A stretch of DNA of 64,000 nucleotides from Litsea cubeba (lineage: Eukaryota > Streptophyta > Magnoliopsida > Laurales > Lauraceae), in assembly GCA_012931725.1 (NCBI GenBank), contig CM022953.1, positions 58,350,574-58,414,573 on the forward strand, in the 5' to 3' direction. The translations under genes and the position numbers were made by a program. The notes beneath the pieces are model-generated. The model ran no database searches and had not been told where the DNA came from. It was given only the letters and a program-made list of their open reading frames with translations. This document shows positions 29,602 to 42,213 of the stretch, in pieces; position 1 is the stretch's first letter; the number at the start of each line of letters is the position of its first letter.

Positions 29602-32221
29602 TATTGACACCAAAAATGTCACTTTGCCTCTTCAAGATCCAAAGAGCTACATGAAGTCGCAACCTGCCATAAATAGGCAATGCTGCTTCCAAAAATCAAA
29701 TCTTGTCAGAATCAAACAAAAACTGCAAGATTCTTCCAGACAGCCAAAAGAGGAGTACACAAGAAGTTTCGGGCCATTTCAAAATCATTTGGCCTAACTT
29801 CGCTTCTCCGACAGCCGAAAAGGAGCTCTCGGCTGCAAAAGCATCGGAGACACCAAATCTTCGATCAGGGCCGATGGATGGTCTCAAAATACTTCCAAAA
29901 GGCTCCACGTCAAGTTCCGAGTCAAACCGACAACGTTTGACCCTACATCAACCCTCGAACAGCTAAATCAAGCCTCTCGGCGGCGAGAACCACCGAGGCC
30001 ATTACTCATCAGATAGAGCACATGGACGGCTTCAAAATGCTTATAAAGGGCTACACGTCAAATTTCAGGTCATTTCCACAACATTTGACCATAGTTTGAC
30101 GCTCGGAAGCCAAATCAGGCCTCTCGGCGGCAAAAGCTCTCCGGGACCATGGTTTCCAAGACAGAGCCTATGGATCATCTTAAAATGACTCCAATAGGTT
30201 CCCTGTCAAATTTCAAGTCAATCGGACATCGGTTGACCGCACATCAAACCGCGACATCTTCATCGCGACAAAAAGCAAGTCTACTGGTGATAGGACCTCA
30301 AACGGCTTCAAAACTCAAACAAAAGCCTATGGTTGGTCTTATTTATTGCTCAGGAGGCTTCACACCAAATTTCAGGTCATTCCGACATCGTTTGACCCAG
30401 TTTCAGCTTCTGACGGAAAATCGGCAGCTCTGCGCGACAAAGTCTTCGGCTTTCTCAGGAAATTGGAAACTTTGCAAAATAAAATGCAAGGATTCTCATC
30501 AGGTTTCCTACAAAGAAATCAGGCCAATAAATGGTCAAAGTGTCAACGAAAAATACAGAAGGAAAAAGAATCGAAAAACAGCAAAATCGGACACAAAACG
30601 GGACACAAAGGGGGGAAAACCCCCCCAGGGTCGCAGACCCCTGCGACCCTGGGCCAGGGTCGCCGACGACCTTGGAGCCCGGGGTCGCCGGGAAGGCCCC
30701 GGAAACCCCGGTTTTCGCCTTTTTTCGCGATTCGAAGAGTCCAGCCTCTGGTACTTTCCAAAATTCATGCTTTTGAGACACCAAGTCCTCTGACATCCGT
30801 CCAAAACACGGGTCAATCATCAAGAGTATCGAAAACAATATTGATCGCCACCCGGTCAACCAAAAAAAGTGTGCTTTCTACCCGACCGATCGAGAAATCG
30901 ACAGGACAGATGGCACCAACCCGCTGTTGGCAACAAACACCTGAAATTACATGGTCATCTGATGTCGATCTACATGAAGATCCATCGATAATCATCGACA
31001 GAAGAATCCCAAAAGACGTGGCACGGCCCGCGACTCTTCAGCTGCTCGGCGACCACTTAATGCGATTAATTGACTAGCTTTATTACAGTCATTAATCCAT
31101 TTCTTTGGACGGCCCAATCAGAAGCAAGCATTCGGGAGTTACAAGTCAAGAGATTCATGGCATTTAACCCATGAAACTCCTCCCATCATGGCGATTAAAG
31201 GCGATTAAATGCCCTCAATCTCCTTCGGCCAATCAGAAGCCAAGAAAAAGGAGTTACAAAATAAAGAATTCAATTCTGTAACTCCTCCCTTTATGTAGCT
31301 TTATGACAATCAAAGCTCATAAACCCTCCTAAATGGCCACCTAAAAGCCTATAAATAGAAGAGCTCTCCAAGAAGAAAAAAATAACAGATCATCAGAAAA
31401 AAGCACAAACACACAGACAGACAGAAGCACAGAAATCCAGAGAAAGGAAAAAGAGAGAAAACTCTGCGGAAGTTCTACACCGGCCACCGCAACAAGGTGA
31501 CAAAAGTCCCTTGGGGGTACCCCCCCCAAGGTCCTTGCCTTCTCCTTCTACCGCCAATGGCTTAGATGTGGCTTTTCAGCCCGTCTACTCGGCTTTTCAT
31601 TGGACATAGGACCTTCTTTTGGTCTTTGTTCTCTAAAAACCTGAGGTTATAGCCAAGCCAAGCGAATCAATAGCATCCTCTGTTCTCATCTGCATGGATG
31701 ATGGCGAAGCCCACATATGGCTTGCGACCGTCAATCTAAACGGGTCCCCCACAATCTCCTGAGAAGTTAGATCCTCCTTTTCTTGCTTTTCATTGTAGTT
31801 TGTATTTTTTCAAAAGAGACAAAAAAATCACAACTCTTTTCTTTCATTATTGATAAGGATTGTAAATCGGCTATAAACGCCAAAATCGGCTATAAACGCC
31901 AAAAATCGGCTATAAACGCCAAAATCGGCTATAAATGCCAAAAAAATCGCCTTTCACGGCAAATGAAGAAAATGTCTCTTTTCTTAAATATATGTGCAAT
32001 GGAAAACTTGAAAGAAGTTGATTTCCTTTTTACTTGCGAAGGTTGATCTCCGGATCACCACTTGCAATTCCAAGTAAAAATAGAAAATCTGGCACACCCA
32101 CACAAAAAAAAAGAAATGTTGATGCACGCCCCTGCCCCATGGTTACGAAAGGGTCGGAACCAAACGGACTCCCACGTCCGCCGACCTCGGTAGGAACCGA
32201 GCATTGGAGCGCGGTCCATTA
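29602..32221 (+). repeat. Tat C 5' LTR (2620 bp)
   Basis: The longest and most complete LTR of the family here. GGTCGC/GCGACC dyads at about 30620-30690; TATAAATA 31351-31358; GGGGGTACCCCCCCC at about 31514; four minisatellite copies of CGGCTATAAACGCCAAAAT at 31866-31940; end TCCATTA followed by the PBS. ORFs on both strands within it are not genes. Confidence 0.93.
31351..31358 (+). promoter_or_regulatory. TATA box of the Tat C LTR
   Basis: TATAAATA in AGCCTATAAATAGAAGAGC, same position as in LTRs A and D. Confidence 0.7.
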
Positions 32222-33862
32222 AGCTGGCTCCACCCGGTGGGACCCGTTTATTTGGGAACACGATGCTAGAAATGAAATATTTGCATATCATATATTTTGC
32301 TCTATGCTTATATTTCTTTTCTCAATTCCTTGGCTACTTTATAATTGGTGGCCTATGTTGAATTCCGCATCTAAAAAAAAATGAGATGAGATTTTTTGTT
32401 TGGAAATTTCTAATTCTTTGAATTTATTTCCACTCTTTCTCTTTTCAAAAAAAAAACAAAAAACAAAAAAAGATCAGATTTTTCAGTTTGGATTCAAAAT
32501 TGAGAAACTTTGATCCTCTCCCTTCTGGGCACTAGCGCTCACGGAAATCGCTGAGACCGTGTTCGGATCGGGGGTTGGGCCATTGTTTCTCTTCGATGAG
32601 TTCATTAAAGATCTAAAAAATATATATATATAAAATAAAAAAAAAATTTTTTAGATTTCTCAATTTGGATTCAAAATTGAGAAACCTTGATCCTTTCCAA
32701 TCGTTCATCGCGCTTGCAGAAATGTTGAGCCTGTTCGACTAAGGTTTTGGGCCATCGTTTCTCTTCGATGAGTTCATTAAAAAAAATAAAAAAAAAAAAA
32801 AAGACATAGACCACTAAGGTTAAACCAACTGTGTTCTTTGATCATGGTTGATTCAAAGAAAAGCCTTGTCCAGAGTGTGGAGACAGCTTGACTGTTCTAG
32901 GCAAGGGTCCTCCAAACGGGTTCATTAAGTAATCCTACCCTTACCTGGGGGCAATTCTATCAATCAAGATTTCATAAGACCGGGTCAGGAGGCCTATGTG
33001 TACTCTCTCGTCTTTTTTTAAAAAAAAATTTAAAAAAAATAAAAATAAAAATTTTAAAATAAAAAAAATAAAAAATAAAAATTTTTTCAAAAAAAAAATC
33101 TTAAAAATAAAAATAAAAAATAAAAAAAATAATAATAAAAAAAAAAAGATTTAAAAAAAAAATCTTCAAAATCTTCAAAAAAAAAACTTCCGTCATTTTG
33201 GGTTTAGATTGGAGAAATCTTGGTCTTCTCCTTTCTAAGCACTGGCGCTCGCGGAAATCGCTGAGCCCGTGTTCAGATTGGAGTGCCTTTTGCTCTCTTT
33301 GATGAACCCGATATTGACTTTTAAAAAAAAAAACTCGTCATCTTTAGATTCAGATCCAAGAAATTATGGTTCATTTCTTTCTGAGCACTGGCGCTCGCGG
33401 AAATCGCTGAGCCCGTGTTTAGATCGGAATACCATCTGCTCTCTTTGATGAATCCAATCTTGACCTTTCAAAACAGAGAATCTCATCTCATGGATGCGGT
33501 CTCAAAACATTTGTGTCTAGCGGTACTAGTAGGCCCTTTCAGGGTCTACTGTGTTGCGACCGGCACATCTGTAACTCCAACTTTATATTCTTCTTACCTC
33601 GAGCAAGCTCTGCTTCTCGATAAGTCGAATTTAAGTTCACAATTGCTTCTAGCAGTCACTGGGACGCTCATTCTGGGCTTACCATACCTGCGATCAGAAC
33701 AATTGTACCTTCTATGGCATTTTGCCTTCCTCATATTGCTTGGGTCATCTACCTCGAGCAATTTGAAAAGACGAAACCATAGAACTTCCCATTTATGATC
33801 ATTATATTCTTGTGATTACTAATGGATGTGGTCTTGTTTCAGAAATTTTCGAAAAACTAACA
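32222..33862 (+). other. Tat C PBS and 5' leader
   Basis: The PBS-like TGGCTCCACCCGGTGGGACC starts at 32225, resembling a reverse-complemented tRNA 3' end plus T-arm; I cannot name the tRNA. The leader has repeated blocks TCAATTTGGATTCAAAATTG (32490, 32660), which fold as a hairpin. It also has three GGCGCTCGCGGAAATCGCTG-type blocks (32532, 33245, 33390), extremely A-rich tracts (33020-33180) and a possible 3' splice site TGGTCTTGTTTCAG just before gag. A 127-codon ORF (33415-33798) is not conserved in D. Confidence 0.65.
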
Positions 33863-36800
33863 ATGGCAGCTTCACTAACCATTACTTTCGATGAAAACAA
33901 GCACCAACTCATGCTTCAACAGAAGCAAACCACGCGCACCTACAAGCGCCCAATCAGTTGCCGAAGCGTCAACTCCCTCGGCAACTCTCTGAACTCCGGG
34001 TCGACCTCGACTCCCCGGACTATTGTCTTTGGGACGCTGGGACCATTCCCACTTCCTGAGGAACAAACTGCTCCCTCCAAGAAGCAGAAACTCGCCTCTC
34101 AACGTGTCACTACCGTGACACCAAAGGCGAGCACCAGAAGGCCTGAAGCCCGTGGCAGCCCCACGAAGCCTTGACCTGCAAACAACCAGGTCTACCCCAA
34201 GACTTGGTCCCCAAGACCTTCACCAAAACAGAGAAGGTCCCAGACATCCACTAAGCCAGCATTCCTGGCCCCACTCAAGGAGAACCAGTTCTATCCTCTT
34301 GCCTACATGAAAGAGGAGAGACCCATCTCCGACTTGACTTCCAAGTCATCCCAGCATGAGCCGGCTTGTTCCTACAAGCCCAAAATCAAGTCATGCATCA
34401 AAGGCCTCTACAAGCACCAGTTAAGGCCTACAAACCTGCAGTTCGACCCTTTATCTCTACAGGGACCGAACTTCAAAAATTCAAAGCTTCGCTGCAACAG
34501 GCGAAGGACAGGGTTCGCATCCTGTCCTTGCCCAGCTACAAAGAAGACAGGCTCGGCTGCTGTGCCCGAGGGAGCACATCCTTCATCGTCAAAGCCCAGT
34601 CAGAGCTGACCGAAGCTCAGATTGCTCATCGTATACGCCGCCGCGCGTCATACCGACAAAAGAGACTAGAGAAGCAAAGGACCCAGCCTCCCACACTTCA
34701 AGTCTCTCCCAAATGGGTCGAAAAAGAAAGACCCAACCAAGTTGCTGCCGTCCATATGGTTGGAAAAACAAGAAGGCGCCAAAAATCAGCAACAAAAATC
34801 CATGTCCGACGTCCGATGACCCGCAGCGTCTCAAGAACAAGAAGACATTCAGAAGAATCCCCTGCTCCTTCAAGCAAAGGATAGCAGAGTGATCCTTCCT
34901 CAAGCTCTTCTTCAAAAAGAATGAGCCCCAGCTCAGTCACCAGGACAGTTTCTTCATTCGAATCCCGAAGGATGAATGTCTTGGCTACAAATTCTGAGCC
35001 ACCACCCCGCAATCCACCTCCAGAAGATGCGATCACCCGCATCCAGCAGTTGGAACAGGGCCAGCAGAGGATTGAAACTCTGATGGAAAACCTTCTCCTC
35101 GCCTTCCAAAATCAGGCGAACAATGAACCTCCTCCGAATCATCAAAACGACGAGGTAAATGGAGAAGAAAATGAGTCACGCGCCCTTACCAAAAAGGACG
35201 TAGACGGTATCCTCGCCAAAGCAAAAGAAGAGGATATACTCAAGGAGCATGGGATCAAGCCACCATATCCCTTATGGATGGACTCGGTCCCGTTCCCCAC
35301 CAAATTCAAGCATCCTACTCTCCAAATATATACGGGGAAAGGATCAGCCAAACAGCATGTCATCCACTTCAAGATCCTGACGGGAGCTATCGCGGATCAA
35401 GATGCACTCAAGATCCGCCTCTTTGCAAGTACCCTAAAAGGTACGGCCTTCAATTGGTACTCCACTCTGCCGGAGGACTCAATCCAAAACTGGGCCATGC
35501 TAGAGACACGCTTCCTGACTCACTTCAAAGGTGAAGATCATCCCGCTACTATGGCTCAGCTGTGCAGCCTAAAACAGGGGGAGAATGAATCAACATATGA
35601 CTTCATTCACAAGTGGAAAGCAATGGCATACAAATGCTCTGATGTATTGCCACAAGCGTCGCTAGTCGACATCTGCCGAAACAACATGAGAGCCAGAATC
35701 CGCTCCATGATCATCAGCAACAAATCAAAAAACCTAGGAGAACTCCTAGAAGCTTCCATGGAAGCTGAAACGGTGATTAAGGACCTCAACAGTCAGAAAT
35801 CATCAAGAAAAGAGCCAACCGCCATTACGACCTCAAAACCAAAGAAGAAAGAGGTCCTCAATGTGCAGAGCAAGTCAGCTCCAAGAAAGCTGAAAACAAA
35901 GCTGTTGGTAAGAGAACTGAACTCTCTGATGCCTTCAAAGAGCGAGTATAAAAGAAATACCCGTTCGATGAAGATGTTGATTAAATCTTCGGGGCTCTCG
36001 TGGCAAACGGCAAGCTCACCTTGCCTGAACCTAAAAGACCGGGTGATGTTGGCAAAACCAACGATCCTCGGTTCTGTCCACACCACCAGATGATCTCGCA
36101 TCCTCTCAATCAATGCTTCATTGTTAGAGAGAAAATAAACGAGATGTGGAAAAACGGAGTCATCACCTTTGACAAAAACTATGGGTCTGCCTCCGTCAAC
36201 ATGGTGTCATGTGGACAAACACCAAAATCACTGAAGAAGAAGATCACTACTTTCTTCAAGGTGATAAACTCAATCCAAGCGTCCGAGGGACTGGTTCCTT
36301 ACCCGACACCAGACGGACAACCAATATGGGTATATCCCGATCTCCTGGAAGATGAAAATTGGGAGGTCGTGAAAACAAAGCCTACAGCTCAACAGCGAAG
36401 GCAGGCTAGGAAACATCTCCTCAAGCTCAAACGGCAAGAGAAGACCCAGCCAAAACTAGAGGTCAAAGAAAAGACAGAGGCTTCCTCTACCGCTTCACTG
36501 GAGGTAACAAAAACATCCCTTCCAGAGACTTCAAAGGGGGTAAGGAAATTCACTCTCAGTGATTTCATGCCACCTCAATTCAAAGAAGCCATGCAGGAGG
36601 CATCATACTCTTGCAATTCGGTAGTTGGATTCTCCATTGATGGATACGAATCCAGCGACACCGATGATGGATTCGAATCCAACTACACAGATGAGTGGGA
36701 GGAGTCCCTTGAAACAGGAGAATATCTCTCCGATGAAGAATGGGTTCCTGAGTCTCATCTTATGCCAGTAATCTGGTTTAAACCCCCTACAGCCACAAGG

Positions 36801-38799
36801 ATCCTGGTCTGATGATGAAGAAGACCAAGAGGCTGTACAAGAAAATGCTGCTGACCCAGCACCTCTCATTACTCCAGTGGAAATCAACAATGTTGAGCCA
36901 CAAAGAGATGATGAAGAAGAAGATCCGGCTCCCATGCCTGATCTTGAAGAATATGCAAGGATCTTGCAGAGACTCGCTCAAGAACAAGAGCAAGAACGCG
37001 TCAACGAGCCTCCTCGCAATCCAGAGCCTGAAGTCCCTGAAGACCACCAGGTACATCCTCCCTTAACTCCTGAAAATGGAGAAAATTGCTGGATAGACGA
37101 TCCTCTCACATCCGAGGATGAGTCTGACTCCGACCAGGCAACGTCTCCCGTCAGAGCTTCCTGTAATGTGATAACTCGGAATTATAGCTCTTCCGAAGCA
37201 TCGTCTGATGAGAACACTTACACTCCGGCGACGCCTAGCAATATATCTTCTGGAGCCACCTCGTCTCACGTGACTTTCACTGAGATGACACCCTCTCAGG
37301 TTTCTTCTCCTGAGACTGTGACTTCAAAGTTCACACCCTTCCTGACTGAAGAATTCCCAGCCATTGATGCTTGGGACGATGAATTAGTCAACGAAGAAGA
37401 AAGATTGCTGGATGCTGTTCAGGACTTGTTCCCGGAAAATGCTCCATGCAACACAATCACTGAGGATGGTAACTCTGCTGCTGATACATCCTCAGCAAAT
37501 GAAAAACGACAGCCTCTTGATCCTGAAGACAATCTTCCAAACGAAGACCTTTCTCAAGAAGCTCTCGAAGTTGGTAGAGGCACCCGCTCTGGCCGGGACT
37601 ACCACAAAAATTACAACCAATCTTCCTTTACATATGTAAATCCTTCAGGAAAAGATGTTGTAAGCGCCCCTAGTGGCAACAATGATGAACATGCAGGCCC
37701 TAAGGAGGCTTTCAAGTATGACTTGATTGAACACTTCAAGCACATACCTGCACGTCTGCACATCCTAGATTTGTTGCGAATGTCTCCGCACACTCGTGAT
37801 AATCTCATTTCGGAATTACAAAAGCTGAATGAGGATGTCGACAAACATGCCCCGCAAGTCCTCCAAATTGAAATGGATTACCGGGTCAAAAACTCAGAAG
37901 CCTCCTCAAAGGGAGAAAAGAAGAAAACTGAGGGATCATGCATTGAATGCCTCTCGGTTAAAAAAGCAGCCAGTGCAACCATCGCCTTCACAAAAGACGA
38001 CCTCCTGCTTGGAGAAACCAGGCATAACCGACCCCTGTACTTCACAGGGTATATCAAGGAAACGCCTATGCATAGAGTTCAGATCGACCCAGGTTCTGCA
38101 CTCAACCTCATCTCCACATCGGCTCTTGAAGAGTTGGGCATCCCACCCAGCAAACTAAGCCACACATCTGTATCTATCTTTGGATACGATGGGAGTACTC
38201 AAAGGCCTATCGGTAAAATCAGGTTCAAGTTGCAGATTGGTGATCTTATCTCTGAGGTCACAGTATATGCAATAAAGACCCCTTCAACTCTACATCAATG
38301 CATCAAGTTTGTTGGCGATGACGGCATGATACATCGAGTCTTTGCGGACAGAAAACCCTTCAAAGGTAAAGAAGTCCACTTCGCAGACTCACAGATGTAT
38401 GAAGGTGAAAAAGAAGAAGAGGAAAAGCACACAACATCCTTTGCCGAAAATCTCCAGAAAGATAAAGGCAAAGCTCCTCAACAATCACCGGAAGAAAACA
38501 AACCATCCGGTAAATCTGAAGAGAGCATTCAAACTCCCTTCATCATCTCCCTCAAACCTTCAAAGCCTTTGGTCATCACAACTAAAGTGAAGAAGGAAAA
38601 ACAAAAGCCTGGGGGCAAATTTGTTGTCTCTTTCGTGTCTATCATGCAAGACACGGACTCGGATTCAGAGCAAGAAGACGACACATCGTCAAGCCAAGCT
38701 GACACTCAGCAAGTTCAGCCTGCTCTTACTCCAATGGAGACAACTTCTGACATAGAAGATCCTATGTCAGCTTCCTTCGTTGTTCCAGCAACTTCAGCA
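33863..38799 (+). pseudogene. gag-pro: Tat C gag-protease (broken, truncated)
   Basis: From MAASLTITFDENKHQ the consensus frame runs as a single gag-protease. Basic N-terminal region; Retrotrans_gag core (about 35300-35780; LKGTAFNWYSTLPEDSIQNW); CHHC knuckle CPHHQMISHPLNQC (CX2HX4HX4C, about 36075-36115); acidic linker rich in E/D/S/T/P; protease (about 38040-38330; VQIDPGSALNLIS). Lesions: TGA at 34172, TAG at 34882 (CAG in D), a deletion and frameshift near 35885-35990, and a +1 A near 36778. A 57-bp in-frame deletion near 38287 removes the ILLGRPW hallmark of the protease. Translation fuses into Athila antisense sequence after 38799. Confidence 0.9.
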
Positions 38800-39550
38800 G
38801 TGTTGACCATTTCAACAGTGCTATCATGTGTTTCTCCACAGAGGGTCAGTTCCTCAACTGACTTAATGGAATCGGAGATCGATTTTTCAAAAGTTTCTGC
38901 TGTAAGAACATTGATTAAATCTACTTCTTCAAGGTCAATGTTATCATCCCGTGGTTGTTTGCAAACATCAAAAATATTTAGCTCTAATATCATGTTACCA
39001 AAAGATAGCGTTATTTTTCCATTCCGCAATTGATCAGTGCATTGGATGTGGCTAAAAATGGTCTCCCCAAAATTACCAGAATCTGAGCATGAGGATCTGC
39101 CACAAGATGAGTGTCTAGCACAATAAAGTCTACTGGAAAGTCGAAATTGTCAACCTGCACAAGCACATCCTCTACTATCCCTCTCGGTCTTTTGATTGAT
39201 CGATCTGCAAGCTATAGAGTAACCTGGGTGGGTTTGAGTTCACCCAGCCCCAATTTTACATAGACCGAGTAAGGCAGTAAGTTGACACTTGCCCCAAGAT
39301 CAAGCAATGCTTGTTCAATTTGATAATTTCCAATAATGCATGAAATTATGGGGCATCCTGGATCTTTGAATTTAGGGGGAGTGTCATGCTTTAGAATTGC
39401 ACTGGCTTGCTCAGTGAGAAATGCTTTCTTTTGTACATGTATCTTACGCTTTAACGTGCACAATTCCTTAAGAAACTTTGCGTAAGATGGGACTTGTTTG
39501 ATTGCGTCTAACAACGGGATGTTAATTTTGACCTCTTTAAGCACATCCAA
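38800..39550 (-). pseudogene. pro: Athila protease and protease-RT linker (truncated)
   Basis: On the minus strand, KDPGCPIISCIIGNYQIEQA then LLDLGASVNLLPYSVYVKLG: a retropepsin with a DLGAS active site where DTGAS/DSGAS is canonical in retroviruses; DLGAS is normal for this plant group. After a stop at about 39212 a further frame (39029-38800) gives GKITLSFGNMILELNIFDVC, the linker before RT. It ends at the Tat C junction. Confidence 0.85.
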
Positions 39551-39630
39551 GATTTTCTGGTTCTGTATAGATGGCTTGGGAGGAGCTAATCGGTTGGGAA
39601 AAGGCGGTAAGGGCTTGAATCCCGGAGGAA

Positions 39631-40960
39631 CTAGACTTTTCTCCTTGATAGGAGGGACTTCCTTTTCTTTCCCTTCCTGATCTGAGGATGCAGGTTGTTT
39701 ATCTTTTTCCAGATAAGGCTTTTCAATCTCTTTCCACTACGTAGAGTAGTAACAGCTTGAACCTGCTCATTTGAATTTGACGGACCACCTTGATGAACCT
39801 CGTATTGCCCTTTTGGATAGGGCTGTGGTTGGGCTGGAAAAAACCTCTTATTTTGTGCTTCAATCAATTTGCAGAGGTTTTGCATGGTGTTCTGTAAATT
39901 CTCAAAGTTTCGATCTTGTTTCTTATTGATGGACTCTTGATTCATCATAAACTTAGCCACAAGTTCATCCCAAGATGTCGTTTGAGTTGTAGGGGGTACC
40001 ATTTGCTGTGTGTTTTGAGCATATGTACCAAAAGTACCCCTAAATTGATTTGACATTTGGTTGAAATTGGGCAGAGTAGTATTTGGGCCATTCCTCCAAC
40101 TAAATTTGGGTGATTCCTCCAATTAGGGTTGTACGTGTTACCCAAAGAATGATTGAACTGCCGGTTGTATGTGTTAGTGGCATTTACTTGCTCGTGAAAC
40201 ACTTCTTGGAAAGGAGGGAGTGTTGGACACTCTGAAGAAATGTGTGAATCACTAGCGCAAATGCCACAAACTATAGCAGGTTCCTTATTCTTCACAAATT
40301 TCAAGGACTCAACTTCTCTTGTAAGATAGGCGATTTTTGCTTGAATATCATCCTTTTCTTTTAATACATATAACCCCCCTCCTTTGGCTTGATTCGATTG
40401 CTTTACGAGGTCTATACCTTCAGATGTGTCCCAATTTTGTGCACTATCTGCCAAAAACTGAAGGTAGGTCCATGCTTGATTTGGGTTCTTTGCCATGAAC
40501 TCCCCATTGCACATCATCTCCACGAATTGACGCATTTCTGGACTAAGTCCATCATAGAAGTGACCAATTGTATTGTGCAATTCAAATCCGTGGTGGGGAC
40601 ATGCAAGGAGTATCTCATTAAAGCGTTCCCAACACCTATAATAAGACTCCTTGTCTTTTTGTTTAAAATTCATAATATTTCTCCGTGAGGTATTGGTCTT
40701 ATGTAATGGGAAAAATTTCTTCAAAAATTCCCGGACCATGTTGGACCATAGAGCAATCGAATTGGGCTGTAAGGAGTGAAGCCATGCCTTGGCCTTTTCT
40801 TTGAGGGAAAATGGAAATAAACGAAATTTGATAAGGACTTCCCTCACATTATTGAAGTGTAGTGTTGCACACACTTCTTCAAACTCTTTTATGTGCAAAT
40901 ATGCACTTTCTAATTCAAGTCCATGAAATTTCCAAATTCTTGCAAAGTCTTAATCTTAGA
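39631..40960 (-). pseudogene. gag: Athila gag
   Basis: Minus strand: LHIKEFEEVCATLHFNNVRE and KAKAWLHSLQPNSIALWSNM with EFLKKFFPLHKTN form the Retrotrans_gag core, followed by MNFKQKDKESYYRCWERFNE. A CCHC knuckle, CGICASDSHISSEC, lies near 40265-40225. A frame change near 40110 leads to the C-terminal part, with AVTTLRSGK near 39750, the usual gag-protease boundary motif of Athila-type elements. The annotated ATG at 40898 is internal; the N-terminus is degraded upstream. Confidence 0.88.
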
Positions 40961-41749
40961 GAGTTTGATATCTCTAAGGATAGTTCCCAAACTCAAGTTT
41001 ATGAAACCGGCCCGACCAGGTAAGCCCCCAGATCAGTGGTGGGGTCGCGATGCGTTGCAAGGGTCCCGCTTAAAAACCACCTTCTAGAACAAGATACTTG
41101 TCTCCCTTATCTAATGGGACAAGACTTGCCTAGACATCGAACCAATCAAGAAAGGCAGTTTGTTCGACTTTCCAAAGAAATAACTAACCTTCTTAAAAAA
41201 AATTCCAGCAAGTTTTTAAGAGTCCTTTAAAATTTAAAAACAACTAAAACAACTGAGTTTCCAATGAAAGTTCTCAAATTTTCAGATTTTGGCAAGTTTG
41301 GTGGACAAAAAGCCGAATTTGCACTATCTAAGACTTGCCTTTGTGAGGGAAACTTCCAGAATTTTTTTGGAAACTATAAAAACCTAAAAATATGAGAAAT
41401 AACTAAGTTTAACACAACTTAATTAATCCTAACCAGCAAATAAAAAAATTGACCTAAACTAGTCCAAATTAGAACAAGTAAACTAGGAAATTTTTCGAAA
41501 TTGATGTGATTTTTAAAAGATCAAAAAAGAAAATTTTCAGATCTGAAATAGTTCCAATTTTAACAAAAATCAGAGATTAAAAATCCACTTCTTAATGCAA
41601 TAGGGTTGGTCCAAACATTCCATGCATGCTACTCTTAGATCTAGAATGATTGCGGAATAGTAAAGGCACACCCATAAACCAATTAAAAAGATAGGTCGGA
41701 AAAAATACCACGAGCGAAGAAAAACTACCCGGCAACGGCGCCAAAAACT
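40961..41749 (-). other. Athila 5' leader and primer-binding site
   Basis: The PBS at 41743-41728 on the minus strand is TGGCGCCGTTGCCGGG (Asp-tRNA type), six bases from the LTR end. The leader is AT-rich and carries no recognisable gene. Confidence 0.8.
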
Positions 41750-42213
41750 TGATCATCAGCCCCAAGTGCAAGGCCGCGATTGTAGTAATAAATAACTCGG
41801 TGAAGTCCAAGGTCGATCCACATGGAGTAATTACTTAAATAAAATATGTCCTATTTGAAAACTAGTACTAGCCTAATAAAATCTATACAAATCAAGTATC
41901 CTACTTGCATGAAATAATTAATTACAAGTCTGAAATATTAATTACAATTAGAAATAAAAATCTTAAACTAAAAACATAGTCTAATCTAATTACTGCATTC
42001 ACCATAAGAGTTGTTAAAACAACCAATTTGTAGTGATTATTTAGATACCTAAAAATAAAAATAAAATAAAAGAAAATAAAACCAGAGAATAAAAAGATGG
42101 ATTTTAATTCTAAAATAATGCAATAGCTACTTTGCCGAATGTCATCAATAAAAACCAAGACCACCGTACCAAGTGTGTACTATCACTTACACACAAACAT
42201 TCGATATTGACCC
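41750..42213 (-). repeat. Athila 5' LTR fragment
   Basis: 464 bp ending (minus sense) GGGGCTGATGATCA. It matches 23954-24415 except for scattered substitutions. Interrupted at 42213/42214 by the start of Tat D; the missing part should lie beyond D. Confidence 0.9.

Larger units (their letters stand above)
29602..38799 (+). mobile_element. Tat element C, 3'-truncated, nested in Athila pol
   Basis: 5' LTR (29602-32221), PBS (32225), leader and gag-protease frame are homologous to element D. It ends abruptly at about 38799 (ACTTCAGCA), where D continues into the G-patch-like domain. The next bases are minus-strand Athila protease-RT linker. There is no 3' LTR, and the Athila RT core is also gone, so a deletion after insertion removed both. 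The first LTR bases read TATTGACAC instead of TGTTGACAC. Confidence 0.9.
23954..42213 (-). mobile_element. Athila-like Ty3/gypsy element (minus strand), with nested Tat C
   Basis: In minus-strand order: 5' LTR fragment (42213-41750), PBS TGGCGCCGTTGCCGGG (41743-41728), leader, gag, protease, [Tat C 38799-29602], RNase H, integrase, 3' UTR, PPT and complete 3' LTR (26131-23954). The PBS type and the LGASVNLLP protease and LFPEKLRSRW integrase-tail motifs are characteristic of Athila-related plant gypsy elements. The LTR right end at 42213 is an interruption by Tat D, not a natural end. It inserted into Tat B pol. Confidence 0.85.

Noticed and set aside
32222..32250. tRNA gene suggested by the T-arm-like TGGCTCCACCCGGTGGGACC
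   Set aside because: Only the 3' end of a tRNA is matched in reverse complement at an LTR border; it is a primer-binding site.
33415..33798. 127-codon hydrophobic ORF in the Tat C leader as a real gene
   Set aside because: In Tat D the homologous frame stops early (CAA to TAA near 46218) and no domain is recognisable; it is leader sequence.
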